NCBI GenBank assembly: GCA_000754445.1
Contig: JNSD01000014.1
Location: 1-33,889, forward strand
Reading direction: 5' to 3'
DNA from: an actinobacterium acMicro-4
GTDB lineage: Bacteria > Actinomycetota > Actinomycetes > Actinomycetales > Microbacteriaceae
Length of the DNA: 33,889 bases
Positions 1 to 8,949 of this stretch are shown here, one piece after another. Positions within the stretch are counted from its first letter, which is position 1; each line of letters starts with the position of its first letter. Both the position numbers and the translations under genes were made by a program. The notes beneath the pieces are model-generated. The model searched no databases and was not told the DNA's origin. It worked only from the letters and a program-made list of their open reading frames with translations.

Positions 1-365
<365 letters not shown>

Positions 366-697
366 GCTTGTTAGCCGGTGTTTCCACCGACACACTTGCT
401 GCCGAATGCTAGGCATTCAGGCGAGTTTGTTCTGACTAAATGACTTGTCTACTGACTTGTCCAATTTAATCCAAAGGAATCTCTTTGACAGGATTGCTCC
501 TGCCAACGAGGTTATTTGGCATTGACTTAGTGCACACTGTTGAGTTCTCAAGGATCGGGCGTCGCTGACTCCTCCACCAGTTTCCCGATGAGGCGTCGGA
601 CGTCTGTCCGTCTTACATGTCTCCAGCGCAGCTTTCTGAGCCTGGAACCAACCCGCCCCGACTGGGAGTGTTTTGGCCCGACGCTGTGAAACGCTGG
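366..697 (-). other. rRNA operon leader (untranslated, processing and antitermination signals)
   Basis: This stretch between promoter P2 and the 16S gene carries no convincing protein gene. Read on the minus strand, 532-553 contains CCTTGAGAACTCAACAGTGT, a motif known from actinobacterial rRNA leaders and spacers. Further upstream, 597-610 is a hairpin with arms CGGAC and GTCCG and a four-base loop. Nearer the gene, a 9-base direct repeat (plus-strand TGACTTGTC at 441-449 and 453-461) lies where the 16S processing stem is expected. The assignment to antitermination or RNase III processing is inference from position. Confidence 0.75.
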
Positions 698-704
698 ATT
701 TACA

Positions 705-733
705 AGTCTAGTGAGGTGAATCCCCCACTGCAA
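705..733 (-). promoter_or_regulatory. rRNA promoter P2 (TTGCAG-17-TAGACT)
   Basis: On the minus strand a -35 element TTGCAG (728-733) and a -10 element TAGACT (705-710) are separated by exactly 17 bases and point at the 16S gene. The expected transcription start is near 697. It is the downstream member of a tandem pair, as is common for bacterial rRNA operons. Confidence 0.65.
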
Positions 734-819
734 GTGGTGAATGGTCTCGCTAGACGAAGTCCCGCTTGAGTCCGACTGAGCAGCTGCCCGAGGTCGACCT
801 TTGAGGTGACAACTTTCCT

Positions 820-848
820 ACTATAGGGGCGCTCTCCGATGTTGACAA
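820..848 (-). promoter_or_regulatory. rRNA promoter P1 (TTGTCA-17-TATAGT)
   Basis: On the minus strand TTGTCA (843-848) and TATAGT (820-825) lie 17 bases apart, each one mismatch from the vegetative sigma consensus. The element sits 28 bases below the stop codon of the helical-repeat gene and points at the 16S gene. Expected start is near 813, giving a leader of about 450 bases. Confidence 0.75.
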
Positions 849-875
849 ATCAGGGCCACCTCGGGCGTGTCGAAC

Positions 876-1412
876 CTAGTACTGGGACACCGCTTGGTGC
901 AGTCGCTGCGCTTTCTGAGCAACGGATTTTCGCGAGTCTCCAGCCAGTTCTTCTAATCGCGACAGCAACCAGCTCCTCACGTCAGAATCGGCTCCCGCCC
1001 ACTCCGCCAGCGTTTCCATGGTCTTGATCAGGACAATCCAGTCTCGGGAAGTGGTCAGGTGAGCCTTCATCACCTCGATTGCTCGCAGGCGCTCTGCGAC
1101 CGCGAGGTTCGGACCAAGCACAAGCAGAATCTCTGCGATTGTCCACTGAGCAGAGGGCTGCTGGAGCCTGACCACCCAATCGATGACGGCATCCAGCTCA
1201 TGGTGGACCCACTCGGGCTCGGCCCACGCCACCCTCTTGAGTGCACTCGAGACCCGAAGCCGGACAACCTCATCGTCACTGGAGTAGGTCGCAATAAGCC
1301 CCCACAGGAGGGACCGATCAGCAACGACCTCGTCGGCGACCGAGACGGTGTTTCCCAGCGAGTTCGGATGGCCGCCCCTGAGCCTGTCTTCAAAGGACTT
1401 GACGCTAGGCAT
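876..1412 (-). CDS. Helical-repeat (HEAT-like) protein of unknown function
   Basis: This 178-residue protein is almost wholly helical, with amphipathic units of about 30-40 residues (for example around residues 48-85, 88-115 and 120-150). These resemble HEAT/ARM-type repeats, which usually act as protein or nucleic-acid binding scaffolds. There is no signal peptide, membrane segment or catalytic motif. Its ATG overlaps the tyrS stop by 8 bases (ATGCCTAG), so it is probably translated from the tyrS message. It is the last gene before the rRNA promoters. The repeat assignment comes from pattern only and no specific function is claimed. Confidence 0.7.
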   Translation of the reverse strand: MPSVKSFEDRLRGGHPNSLGNTVSVADEVVADRSLLWGLIATYSSDDEVVRLRVSSALKRVAWAEPEWVHHELDAVIDWVVRLQQPSAQWTIAEILLVLGPNLAVAERLRAIEVMKAHLTTSRDWIVLIKTMETLAEWAGADSDVRSWLLSRLEELAGDSRKSVAQKAQRLHQAVSQY

Positions 1413-2691
1413 AATTCAGCGCTGCGAGGGTCTTCTTGCCTCTCTTGAGAAGCACTGCAGTCGGGTGTGGAGGCCGGGCTCCCCCGATTTCCGCTGTCTC
1501 TTCGGTCACTGCCACGTTGTTGATGCTCACCCCACCTTGGCTAATGGCTCGCCTGGCCTCAGAGACGCTCTGACAGAGCCCTGTCGCGACCAAGGCCTCC
1601 GCGACCGTCGTCTGGGGAGTCACTGACCCACTCGGCAACTCAGCAAGCGCCTGAGCGAACACGTCAGGGTTCAGCGACTCCAGCGAGTCTTTGCCAAACA
1701 GCGCCTCAGATGCCTCCTGGACACTCTGAGTGATGTCGATTCCGTGCACAAGGGCAGTGACCTCATGAGCGAGACGCTTTTGGGCGCTACGACGATGAGG
1801 CTCCTGCGCCACCTGGGAAGCGAGAGCCTCAATGTCAGCTCTGTTCAAAAAGGTGAAGATCTTGAGGCGGTCAATGACGTCCCGATCATCGGTGTTGAGC
1901 CAGAACTGATACATCGCCCACGGACTCGTCAAGTCACTGTCAAGCCAAATGGCATTGCCTTCGGACTTACCGAACTTGGTGCCATCGGCATTGGTGATGA
2001 GCGGTGTGCCAAGCGCATGCACGCTCACTCCCACAGCCTTGTGGATGAGATCCGTCCCGCTGGTGAGATTGCCCCACTGGTCGGAGCCACCGGTCTGCAA
2101 GACGCACCCGTAGTTTTCATACAGCTTCAGAAAATCCATACCCTGCAGGATTTGGTAGGAGAACTCGGTGTAGGAAATACCAGCATCAGAGTTCAACCGA
2201 GCTGCAACGGCATCTTTCTTGAGCATCGTGCCCACCCGGTAGTACTTGCCCACATCTCGCAAGAAGTCGATTGCCGACAGGTCCTTTGTCCAGTCAAGAT
2301 TGTTGACCAGGCGGGCTGCAGCGCTTCCACCAAAGTCCAGGAACCGTGATATCTGATCACCGAGACGCCCTACCCAGGCAGAGACGACCTCGGGCTCGTT
2401 CAAAACGCGCTCCGCGGTGGGCTTTGGGTCCCCAATGAGTCCAGTGGAGCCTCCGACCAGCGCCAAGGGCTTGTGGCCGGCAAGCTGAAGCCTGCGCATC
2501 AGCAGCAGCTGCACGAGGTTTCCCAAATGCAAACTGGGCGCCGTGGGGTCAAAGCCGCAGTAATAGGTGATGGGCTCCCCGGCGAGTGCGTGGGCAAGGG
2601 CTTTTTCGTCGGTGGAGACGTGAATCAGCCCCCGCCAGTGCAATTCTTCCCACAGGGAGGAGAAGGAGGGGTCGTTGGTTTGCTCACTCAC
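1405..2691 (-). CDS. tyrS: Tyrosyl-tRNA synthetase
   Basis: This cytoplasmic class I synthetase charges tRNA-Tyr with tyrosine. From the chosen GTG start the protein has 428 residues, normal for bacterial TyrRS. The HIGH-type motif is HLGN at residues 55-58 within a CGFDPTAPSLHLGN context. The KMSKS loop is KFGKS at 239-243, and an S4-type RNA-binding domain occupies about 363-425. An ATG 20 codons upstream would add residues with no family counterpart. The GTG at 2689-2691 is preferred because known TyrRS proteins begin at a similar distance from the first helix and a -10-like box lies 6 bases before it. The helical-repeat gene follows with an 8-base overlap. Confidence 0.97.
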   Translation of the reverse strand: MSEQTNDPSFSSLWEELHWRGLIHVSTDEKALAHALAGEPITYYCGFDPTAPSLHLGNLVQLLLMRRLQLAGHKPLALVGGSTGLIGDPKPTAERVLNEPEVVSAWVGRLGDQISRFLDFGGSAAARLVNNLDWTKDLSAIDFLRDVGKYYRVGTMLKKDAVAARLNSDAGISYTEFSYQILQGMDFLKLYENYGCVLQTGGSDQWGNLTSGTDLIHKAVGVSVHALGTPLITNADGTKFGKSEGNAIWLDSDLTSPWAMYQFWLNTDDRDVIDRLKIFTFLNRADIEALASQVAQEPHRRSAQKRLAHEVTALVHGIDITQSVQEASEALFGKDSLESLNPDVFAQALAELPSGSVTPQTTVAEALVATGLCQSVSEARRAISQGGVSINNVAVTEETAEIGGARPPHPTAVLLKRGKKTLAALNYA

Positions 2692-2697
2692 GACACG

Positions 2698-2703
2698 ATT
2701 ATC
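2698..2703 (-). promoter_or_regulatory. Candidate -10 box (GATAAT) for leaderless tyrS
   Basis: On the minus strand GATAAT lies 6 bases before the tyrS GTG, the spacing expected if transcription starts at the start codon itself. No Shine-Dalgarno sequence is visible and no good -35 is seen. Leaderless messages are common in actinobacteria. Confidence 0.45.
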
Positions 2704-2821
2704 TGGCCCTGGCACGCGCCCCAGGCTATCAGCGCCGTAACACAGGGTCATGTAGAAACATCACGCAGAATTTTGCTCCAGAATACTGACGTACCATTTC
2801 CCCTTCACTAAGGAGTACTCC

Positions 2822-3703
2822 ATGTCATTGAAATCTCGTTTACGCAGCCTGAGCGCTGCCCTGGGTGTGGGAACACTTGTTCTCGGCCTCGCCGCGTGTG
2901 CCGGTGGAACCCCAGAACCTGCCGCACCCGAGGCTGAGGCACCCGCAGCGACCGAAGAAGCACCGGCGCTCGCAACCCTCACCGAAGGCAAGCTGACCAT
3001 TGCCACTGGCGAGCCCGCCTATCCCCCCTACGTAATTGACGACGCTCCCGAGAGCGGCCAGGGCTTCGAGGCGGCTGTGGCTTATGCCCTCGCTGAAGAA
3101 CTCGGCTTTGCTGCCGAGGACGTTGTCTGGGTCCGCACCACCTTCGAAGCGGCTATCCAGCCAGGCCCAAAGGACTTCGACCTAAACCTCCAGCAGTACT
3201 CGATTACCCCCGAGCGTGCGGAGAACGTCGACCTCTCCACCCCCTACTACCAATCTCCTCAGGCGATCCTGACTGTTGCTGGCAGTGCGGCTGCTGAGGC
3301 AACGAGCCTCGCTGACCTGAAGGAGCTCAACATCGGTGCTGCTAGTGGCACGACGAGCTTCCAGGCCATCGAAGAGTCCATCCAGCCAAGCGCTGGCGCA
3401 CTGGCCTTCAACAACAACGACGACGCCAAGTTGGCCTTGGAGACTGGCCAGATCGATGCACTAGTTGTCGACCTGCCCACCGCGTTCTACTTGATCGCAG
3501 CGGAGTTGACCGATGGTGTTCTCATCGGCCAGTTGCCTCCGGGAGCAGGAATCTCTGACGAGTGGGGCTTTGTCCTTCCCAAAGACAGCGCCCTGACCGA
3601 GGCAGTCAACGCAGCACTGCAACGCCTGATCGACAGCGGCAAGCTCGCTGAGATCACCGCTGCGTGGCTCGGCAGTGACCAGGGAGCCCCCGTCCTCCAG
3701 TAG
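2822..3703 (+). CDS. ABC transporter substrate-binding lipoprotein, amino-acid type
   Basis: This 293-residue secreted lipoprotein captures a small solute, probably an amino acid, and delivers it to the membrane permease. A lipoprotein signal peptide ends in the lipobox LAAC with lipidated Cys26. An Ala/Pro/Glu-rich linker (27-51) follows, then a type II periplasmic-binding fold of the SBP_bac_3 family from about 57 to 285 (GKLTIATGEPAYPPY near the start, DLNLQQYSITPERAENVDLS in the middle). The ATG has a strong Shine-Dalgarno AAGGAG at 2810-2815, six bases upstream. The permease and ATPase genes follow directly, forming a complete importer. Which amino acid is bound cannot be told from the sequence. 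The protein is notably acidic. Confidence 0.93.
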   Translation: MSLKSRLRSLSAALGVGTLVLGLAACAGGTPEPAAPEAEAPAATEEAPALATLTEGKLTIATGEPAYPPYVIDDAPESGQGFEAAVAYALAEELGFAAEDVVWVRTTFEAAIQPGPKDFDLNLQQYSITPERAENVDLSTPYYQSPQAILTVAGSAAAEATSLADLKELNIGAASGTTSFQAIEESIQPSAGALAFNNNDDAKLALETGQIDALVVDLPTAFYLIAAELTDGVLIGQLPPGAGISDEWGFVLPKDSALTEAVNAALQRLIDSGKLAEITAAWLGSDQGAPVLQ

Positions 3704-3735
3704 GGCACTCCCCGATCCTCTACTACCCTCGAAGA

Positions 3736-4596
3736 GTGAGTAACGACCCTAACGCCCGGCGTCCCAGCGCACTAGAGCTGGAACGCCGGGCGTTTCGGCG
3801 TCACCAGAACACCAAATCCGTTGCCATTTCGTTTATCAGCACAATCGTGTTCGCCATTATTGTGTGGTTTACGGTCATTAACACCCCCGGCTGGTCTCTT
3901 GTCCAGCAAAGTTTCTTCAACCTGGATGTCCTGGCTGGAGCATGGCCCAGAGTGTTCCAGGGAATTCTGCTGAACATTCGGGTTCTGCTCTTCGCTGCGG
4001 TTGGAGTGCTGATTCTCGCGCTGATTCTCGCGACGCTGCGCACCCTGAGCGGACCTATTTTCTTTCCCCTGCGCGCTCTCGCCGCCGGCTACACCGACCT
4101 CTTCCGCGGAATGCCGCTCATCATCGTGTTGTATCTGGTGGGCTTTGGAATTCCCGGCCTCAATGCACTGCCGCGAATGCCTCTGGAATTCTGGGGAACC
4201 ATTGCGCTGATTTTGACCTACTCTGCCTACGTATCTGAAGTGTTCCGGGCGGGCATCGAGTCCGTGCACCCCTCGCAGCGCCTGGCTGCCAGGTCGCTCG
4301 GGCTCAGCTATGGGAAAACTCTGCGGTTGATCGTCATGCCGCAAGCGGTTCGCAAGGTAACCCCGGCGCTCATGAACGATTTCATCGCCATGCAAAAAGA
4401 CGTGGGCCTCATCTCCGTGTTGGGGGCGGTCGACGCCGTGCGCGCGGCACAGATTGAAACGGCGCAAGCTTTCAACTTCACCCCCTACGTCCTCGCCGGC
4501 CTGCTCTTTGTCCTGCTGGCGCTTCCCATGATTCGACTCACCGACTGGTATACGGCGAGGCTTCGCGCCCGCGAACAAATGGGCTCAATCGTATGA
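3736..4596 (+). CDS. ABC transporter permease, polar amino-acid (HisM/GlnP) type
   Basis: This 286-residue inner-membrane permease has about five membrane segments (near residues 28-50, 80-103, 125-142, 153-172 and 248-268) and a basic N-terminal cytoplasmic stretch. The EAA loop that docks the ATPase is visible at 168-191 (EVFRAGIESV, then QRLAARSLGLS). The start is a GTG 32 bases after the binding-protein gene, with only a poor ribosome site. The stop overlaps the ATPase start by 4 bases (ATGA), which implies coupled translation. A single permease gene suggests a homodimeric channel, which is inference. Confidence 0.93.
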   Translation: MSNDPNARRPSALELERRAFRRHQNTKSVAISFISTIVFAIIVWFTVINTPGWSLVQQSFFNLDVLAGAWPRVFQGILLNIRVLLFAAVGVLILALILATLRTLSGPIFFPLRALAAGYTDLFRGMPLIIVLYLVGFGIPGLNALPRMPLEFWGTIALILTYSAYVSEVFRAGIESVHPSQRLAARSLGLSYGKTLRLIVMPQAVRKVTPALMNDFIAMQKDVGLISVLGAVDAVRAAQIETAQAFNFTPYVLAGLLFVLLALPMIRLTDWYTARLRAREQMGSIV

Positions 4597-5336
4597 CGCA
4601 GCCCGTTCTTTCCCTCTCTAGCGTGACCAAAGTCTTTGGCGACACCGAGGTGTTGCGGGGAATCGACCTCGACATCCATCACGGTGAAGTAGTCGCCGTG
4701 ATTGGTGCCAGCGGGTCTGGAAAATCAACCCTGCTGCGCTGCATCAACCTTCTCGAGCAGCTCGATGACGGACAAATTTGGCTCAGCGGCGACGACATTA
4801 CTGACCCGGCCGTCAACGCAGACTCGGTGCGGGCGCGCATCGGGGTGGTGTTCCAACAGTTCAACCTCTTTCCGCACCTCAGCGTGTTGAGCAACATCAC
4901 CCTTGCTTCCCGGCACGTCTTCAAAGTCTCGAGAGATGAGGCAACCACTCGAGCGCTCGAGCTTCTCGACCGTGTGGGGCTTGCTGACAAAGCTCAGGAA
5001 TACCCCGATCGGCTCTCCGGTGGCCAACAGCAGCGTCTTGCGCTGGTTCGCGCGATTGCCAATGAACCGGAGGTTTTGCTTCTCGATGAAATCACCAGCG
5101 CATTGGACCCCGAGTTAGTCGGCGAAGTTTTAGATCTGGTCACCGATCTTAAAAACGATGGCACAACCATCGTGATGGCCACCCACGAAATGGCCTTCGC
5201 GAGGGACGTGGCCGACCAGATTGTCTTCCTCGATCAAGGCTTGGTCGCAGAACAAGGCCCGCCAGCGCAGGTCTTTGGGGCTCCGCGCGAAGCGCGCACC
5301 AGAGAGTTCCTCCAGCGCTTTCGCGGTGGCAACTAG
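4593..5336 (+). CDS. ABC transporter ATP-binding protein, polar amino-acid (GlnQ/HisP) type
   Basis: This 247-residue ATPase powers the importer from the cytoplasmic face. All expected motifs are present: Walker A GASGSGKST at 38-46, the Q-loop glutamine near 88, signature LSGGQ at 141-145, Walker B VLLLDE at 161-166, D-loop SALD and switch histidine His198. The LRCINLLEQLDDGQI region is typical of the amino-acid uptake (PAAT) group. It is the last gene of the three-gene operon. Its TAG stop overlaps the argH stop of the opposite strand by 4 bases, so no terminator lies between the two converging operons. Confidence 0.95.
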   Translation: MTQPVLSLSSVTKVFGDTEVLRGIDLDIHHGEVVAVIGASGSGKSTLLRCINLLEQLDDGQIWLSGDDITDPAVNADSVRARIGVVFQQFNLFPHLSVLSNITLASRHVFKVSRDEATTRALELLDRVGLADKAQEYPDRLSGGQQQRLALVRAIANEPEVLLLDEITSALDPELVGEVLDLVTDLKNDGTTIVMATHEMAFARDVADQIVFLDQGLVAEQGPPAQVFGAPREARTREFLQRFRGGN

Positions 5337-6742
5337 TCGGTATCGAGCGCCTCAATCAGCTCGGCCACACGAGCCCGCTGCCTGGCCACCTGAGCTGGCG
5401 CTGTCCCCCCGACGCCGGCCTTGCGCGCCACGGAGGCCTCTGCGGACATGACTGAGCGAAGCGCAGGGGTCAGGTGGGACGAAACCGACGCCAAATCCTC
5501 ATCTGATGCCTCGTGGAGTTCTAGGCCCTGGGATTCACAGTGGGCGACTAAGCGCCCCACAATTTCGTGCGCATCGCGGAAAGGGACACCCTGCTCGACT
5601 AAGAAATCGGCGACATCGGTGGCCAAAGAGAAACCCTTCGTGGCTTGGCTTTCCATCCGGTCATAGTTGAGCGTCATGGAGGCGATCATCCCGGCCATCG
5701 CCGGCATGACGAGCAACAGGGTGTCGACGGAGTCGAACACTGGCTCCTTGTCTTCTTGCAGGTCTCGGTTATAGGCCAGCGGCAAGGCCTTGAGTGTGGC
5801 AAGAAGACCCGTCAAGTTGCCAATGAGGCGACCGGTTTTCCCGCGAGTGAGTTCCGCGATGTCGGGATTCTTCTTTTGGGGCATCATCGACGAACCCGTC
5901 GCATAAGAATCGTGGAGAGAAATGTAGCCAAACTCGGCAGAGGTGAGAATCACGATTTCCTCAGCCACGCGGGAGAGATCAATACCGATCTGGGTGGTGA
6001 TGTAGAGAAACTCCGCAACGCAATCCCTGGACGAGGTGCCATCCAGAGAATTCTCCATCACTCCCTGAAACCCCAGTTCCCTGGCAATGCCCTCGGCGTC
6101 GATGCCGAGTCCACCACCGGCCAGAGCGCCCCCACCGTAGGGAGAAACATTGTTGCGCTTCGCCCAATCATCGATGCGTGAAATGTTGCGCATCAATGGC
6201 CACGCGTGAGCCAACAGGTAGTGAGCGACCAACACAGGCTGGGCATGCTGGAAGTGGGTGCGCCCAGGCATGATCCTCTCGCCTGCCTCTTCAGAGCGAG
6301 CGATAAAGACTCTCACCAGCTCAATAAGGATGTGGCGGATGGCCCGTGATGTGTCTCGCATGTAGAGGCGAATAAAGGTGGCGATCTGGTCATTCCTACT
6401 CCGACCAGCGCGCAGGCTCCCACCAATCTCGGCTCCCACCGCGTCAATCAGGATTCGCTCAAGCCAGCCGTGAACGTCTTCGTCCTGTTCCCCCGGCGCG
6501 ATGGTGCCAGCGGCAAAGTCTTTACCAATCGTGGCTAACGCTGATTCGAGCGCCTTCAGTGAAGCAGCGGTCAACACACCGCGCTCCTTCAGTGCCCTGG
6601 CGTGAGCCTTCGTGGCATCCAAGTCGTAGGGCACCAAACGCCAATCGAAATGCGTGGACTTGCTGAGCCGCTGCATCTCGAAGCTTGGGCCAGAGCCAAA
6701 CCGGCCGCCCCACAGGGCACCCTCGTGCGTTTGGCCGGACAT
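5333..6742 (-). CDS. argH: Argininosuccinate lyase
   Basis: This enzyme splits argininosuccinate into arginine and fumarate, the last step of arginine biosynthesis. It has 469 residues from the ATG at 6740-6742, the usual length. The fumarase/aspartase superfamily signature GSSMMPQKKN is at 283-292 and supplies the catalytic serine loop. The RTHFQHAQP segment near 161 carries the catalytic histidine. An upstream ATG would add 20 residues unlike the family and would overlap argG. The chosen start leaves 5 bases after the argG stop. It is the last gene of the arg cluster and collides tail to tail with the ABC transporter operon. Confidence 0.97.
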   Translation of the reverse strand: MSGQTHEGALWGGRFGSGPSFEMQRLSKSTHFDWRLVPYDLDATKAHARALKERGVLTAASLKALESALATIGKDFAAGTIAPGEQDEDVHGWLERILIDAVGAEIGGSLRAGRSRNDQIATFIRLYMRDTSRAIRHILIELVRVFIARSEEAGERIMPGRTHFQHAQPVLVAHYLLAHAWPLMRNISRIDDWAKRNNVSPYGGGALAGGGLGIDAEGIARELGFQGVMENSLDGTSSRDCVAEFLYITTQIGIDLSRVAEEIVILTSAEFGYISLHDSYATGSSMMPQKKNPDIAELTRGKTGRLIGNLTGLLATLKALPLAYNRDLQEDKEPVFDSVDTLLLVMPAMAGMIASMTLNYDRMESQATKGFSLATDVADFLVEQGVPFRDAHEIVGRLVAHCESQGLELHEASDEDLASVSSHLTPALRSVMSAEASVARKAGVGGTAPAQVARQRARVAELIEALDTD

Positions 6743-6747
6743 CAGAC

Positions 6748-7959
6748 TTATCCCTGATTCTTGGCGTGCCGCTTGGCGGAGATTTTGCTCGGCAAAGACC
6801 ACAGTTCGATAAAGCCCTTGGCGTGAGACTGGTCGAAGGTGTCACCGGTGTCGTAGGTGGCAAGGTCGAAGTCATAGAGGCTCTGATCAGACATCCGGCC
6901 GGTCACCATGGCAACGCCGGACTGCAACTTCAGGCGAATATCCCCTGAAACATGCCGCTGGGTGTGCGCAATGAAAGCGTCAAGGCTTCTCTTGAGATCT
7001 GAAAACCACAGGCCGTCATAAACAAGGTTTGCCCAGTCGGCCTCAATCTTGCGCTTGTAACGACCCAAATCGCGCTCCAGGACAAGGTTTTCAAGCTCTT
7101 CGTGTGCCGTAATCAAGGCGATGCCAGCGGGTGCTTCATACACCTCACGGCTCTTGATTCCGACCAGTCGGTCTTCGATGATGTCGATGCGACCAACCCC
7201 GTGGCGCCCAGCCACGGAGTTCATCATCTCAATCGCCTGCAGTGGTGTGACAGCCTTGCCATCAATCGCCACGGGGATACCCTCCGCGAAGCGGATGACG
7301 ACATCCTCTGCGGGCAGACCCTGAGCCGGGTCATCGGTGTATTCCCACACACCATCTCCTGGGGCATTCCATGGGTCTTCCAACAGGCCGGTCTCCACGG
7401 CGCGACCCCAGACGTTCTTGTCCACCGAGTAGGGGTTCTTCTTGCTCTGCTTGATGGGCAGGCCGTGTTCCTCGGCGTACGCAATGGCTTTGTCCCTGGT
7501 TAGAGCCAAGTCACGAATAGGGGCGATACTGGTGAGCTCTGGTGCCAGAGCAGCAACAGCAGCTTCGAAGCGCACCTGGTCGTTGCCCTTACCGGTGCAG
7601 CCGTGAGCCACGCTGTCGGCGCCAAGCTCGCGGGCAACCCGGGCTAGGTGCTTGGAAATCAGTGGCCGAGACAGCGCAGACACCAACGGATAACGCTTTT
7701 GATAGAGGGCGTTGGCGCGAAGCGCCGGCATCACAAACTCAGTGGCAAACTCATCTTTGGCGTCGACCACAATGGCCTCAACCGCACCGCAATCTAGGGC
7801 GCGCTGACGAATGTCTTCCATGTTCTCGCCGCCCTGGCCCACGTCAACGGCAAGCGCGACAACTTCTTTACCCGTGGCGTCTTTCAACCAGCCAATACCG
7901 ACGGAGGTGTCGAGACCACCGGAATACGCTAAAACGACTCTTTCGGACACTAACGCCAC
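6748..7959 (-). CDS. argG: Argininosuccinate synthase
   Basis: This enzyme joins citrulline and aspartate using ATP to give argininosuccinate. The 403-residue protein begins with the N-type ATP pyrophosphatase P-loop AYSGGLDTS at residues 11-19 and carries the conserved [13 protein letters not shown] segment near residue 115. Two in-frame GTG codons are possible starts. The first (7957-7959) is preferred because a purine-rich GAGAG lies a suitable distance upstream. A 45-base gap separates it from argF, where many relatives carry argR, but no repressor gene is present here. Confidence 0.97.
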   Translation of the reverse strand: MALVSERVVLAYSGGLDTSVGIGWLKDATGKEVVALAVDVGQGGENMEDIRQRALDCGAVEAIVVDAKDEFATEFVMPALRANALYQKRYPLVSALSRPLISKHLARVARELGADSVAHGCTGKGNDQVRFEAAVAALAPELTSIAPIRDLALTRDKAIAYAEEHGLPIKQSKKNPYSVDKNVWGRAVETGLLEDPWNAPGDGVWEYTDDPAQGLPAEDVVIRFAEGIPVAIDGKAVTPLQAIEMMNSVAGRHGVGRIDIIEDRLVGIKSREVYEAPAGIALITAHEELENLVLERDLGRYKRKIEADWANLVYDGLWFSDLKRSLDAFIAHTQRHVSGDIRLKLQSGVAMVTGRMSDQSLYDFDLATYDTGDTFDQSHAKGFIELWSLPSKISAKRHAKNQG

Positions 7960-8004
7960 TACTTTCTCTCACGTGGGCACACCAACACCGGGTGAAACTT
8001 CAGT

Positions 8005-8949
8005 CTACCCGCCAGCCTGTCGTCGCTCTGCTCGCTCCACAAGCCACACCATCAGGGCTTTTTGGGCATGGAGCCGATTCTCTGATTCATCCCAAATCAC
8101 GCTCTGCGGGCCATCGATGACCTCCGCTGCCACCTCATAGCCCCGGTCTGCAGGCAAACAGTGGAGGAAGATGGCGTCACTGGCCGCCTTCGCCATCAAC
8201 GCCTGATCCACCTGATAACCGGCGAAGGTGGCGAGGCGTTGCGCCTTTTCCTCTTCTTTGCCCATCGACACCCAGGTGTCAGTGACGACGACGTCCACTC
8301 CGGTAACAGCTTCACCTGGGTCATCGAGCACCGTGATGGACCCCCCGGTCTTCCCCGCCAGAGCAGTCGCATCCGCCACTACGGCTGGATCCGGAGAAAA
8401 CCCGGCCGGGCAGGCCAAACGCACGTTCATCCCGGCATTCGCGCCAGCAAGAAGATAGCTCTGGGCCATATTGGAGCGACCATCACCGAGGAAGGCCACC
8501 GTGGTTCCTTGAAGGGAGCCCTTGTGTTCGCGAATGGTCAGCAGGTCAGCCAAGAGCTGGCAGGGGTGAAAATCATCACTCAGAGCGTTCACCACGGGCA
8601 CCGTGGTTCCCGCTGCCATCTCTTCAAGGCCTGCCTGGGCATACGTCCGCCAGACAATCGCTGCCACCATCCGCTCGAGCACACGGGCAGTGTCAGAGGG
8701 GGTTTCTTTTCCACCGAGCTGCGAGTTGGCGGTGGAAATAATCAGTGGCTGGCCGCCCAAGTCGGCAATGCCGACCGCGAAGGACACCCGGGTCCTCGTG
8801 GAGGACTTGTCAAAGATGACGGCCACTGTTTGCGGGCCTGCCAGGGGGCGCGATCCATAGCGGTCGGCCTTCATGGCAATAGCGAGATCGAGAATCTCTG
8901 TTTGTTCAGCCGGGGTGATGTCATCATCACGCAAGAAGTGTCTGGTCAT
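8005..8949 (-). CDS. argF: Ornithine carbamoyltransferase
   Basis: This enzyme transfers the carbamoyl group from carbamoyl phosphate to ornithine to make citrulline. The 314-residue protein shows the carbamoyl-phosphate site STRTR at 50-54, HPCQ at 128-131, the ornithine-binding loop DTWVSMG at 224-230 and the HCLP motif with the catalytic cysteine at 263-266. Its ATG overlaps the argB stop by 4 bases (ATGA), so argB and argF are directly coupled. In many relatives argD lies between these two genes, but it is absent here. Confidence 0.97.
   Translation of the reverse strand: MTRHFLRDDDITPAEQTEILDLAIAMKADRYGSRPLAGPQTVAVIFDKSSTRTRVSFAVGIADLGGQPLIISTANSQLGGKETPSDTARVLERMVAAIVWRTYAQAGLEEMAAGTTVPVVNALSDDFHPCQLLADLLTIREHKGSLQGTTVAFLGDGRSNMAQSYLLAGANAGMNVRLACPAGFSPDPAVVADATALAGKTGGSITVLDDPGEAVTGVDVVVTDTWVSMGKEEEKAQRLATFAGYQVDQALMAKAASDAIFLHCLPADRGYEVAAEVIDGPQSVIWDESENRLHAQKALMVWLVERAERRQAGG

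Noticed and set aside
484-489. TTGACA on the plus strand inside the rRNA leader as a promoter
   Set aside because: No -10 box follows at 16-18 bases and no plus-strand gene lies downstream.
2692-2821. A defined promoter for the ABC importer operon
   Set aside because: Several AT-rich hexamers occur but none pairs a -35 and -10 at acceptable spacing; only the ribosome site is clear.
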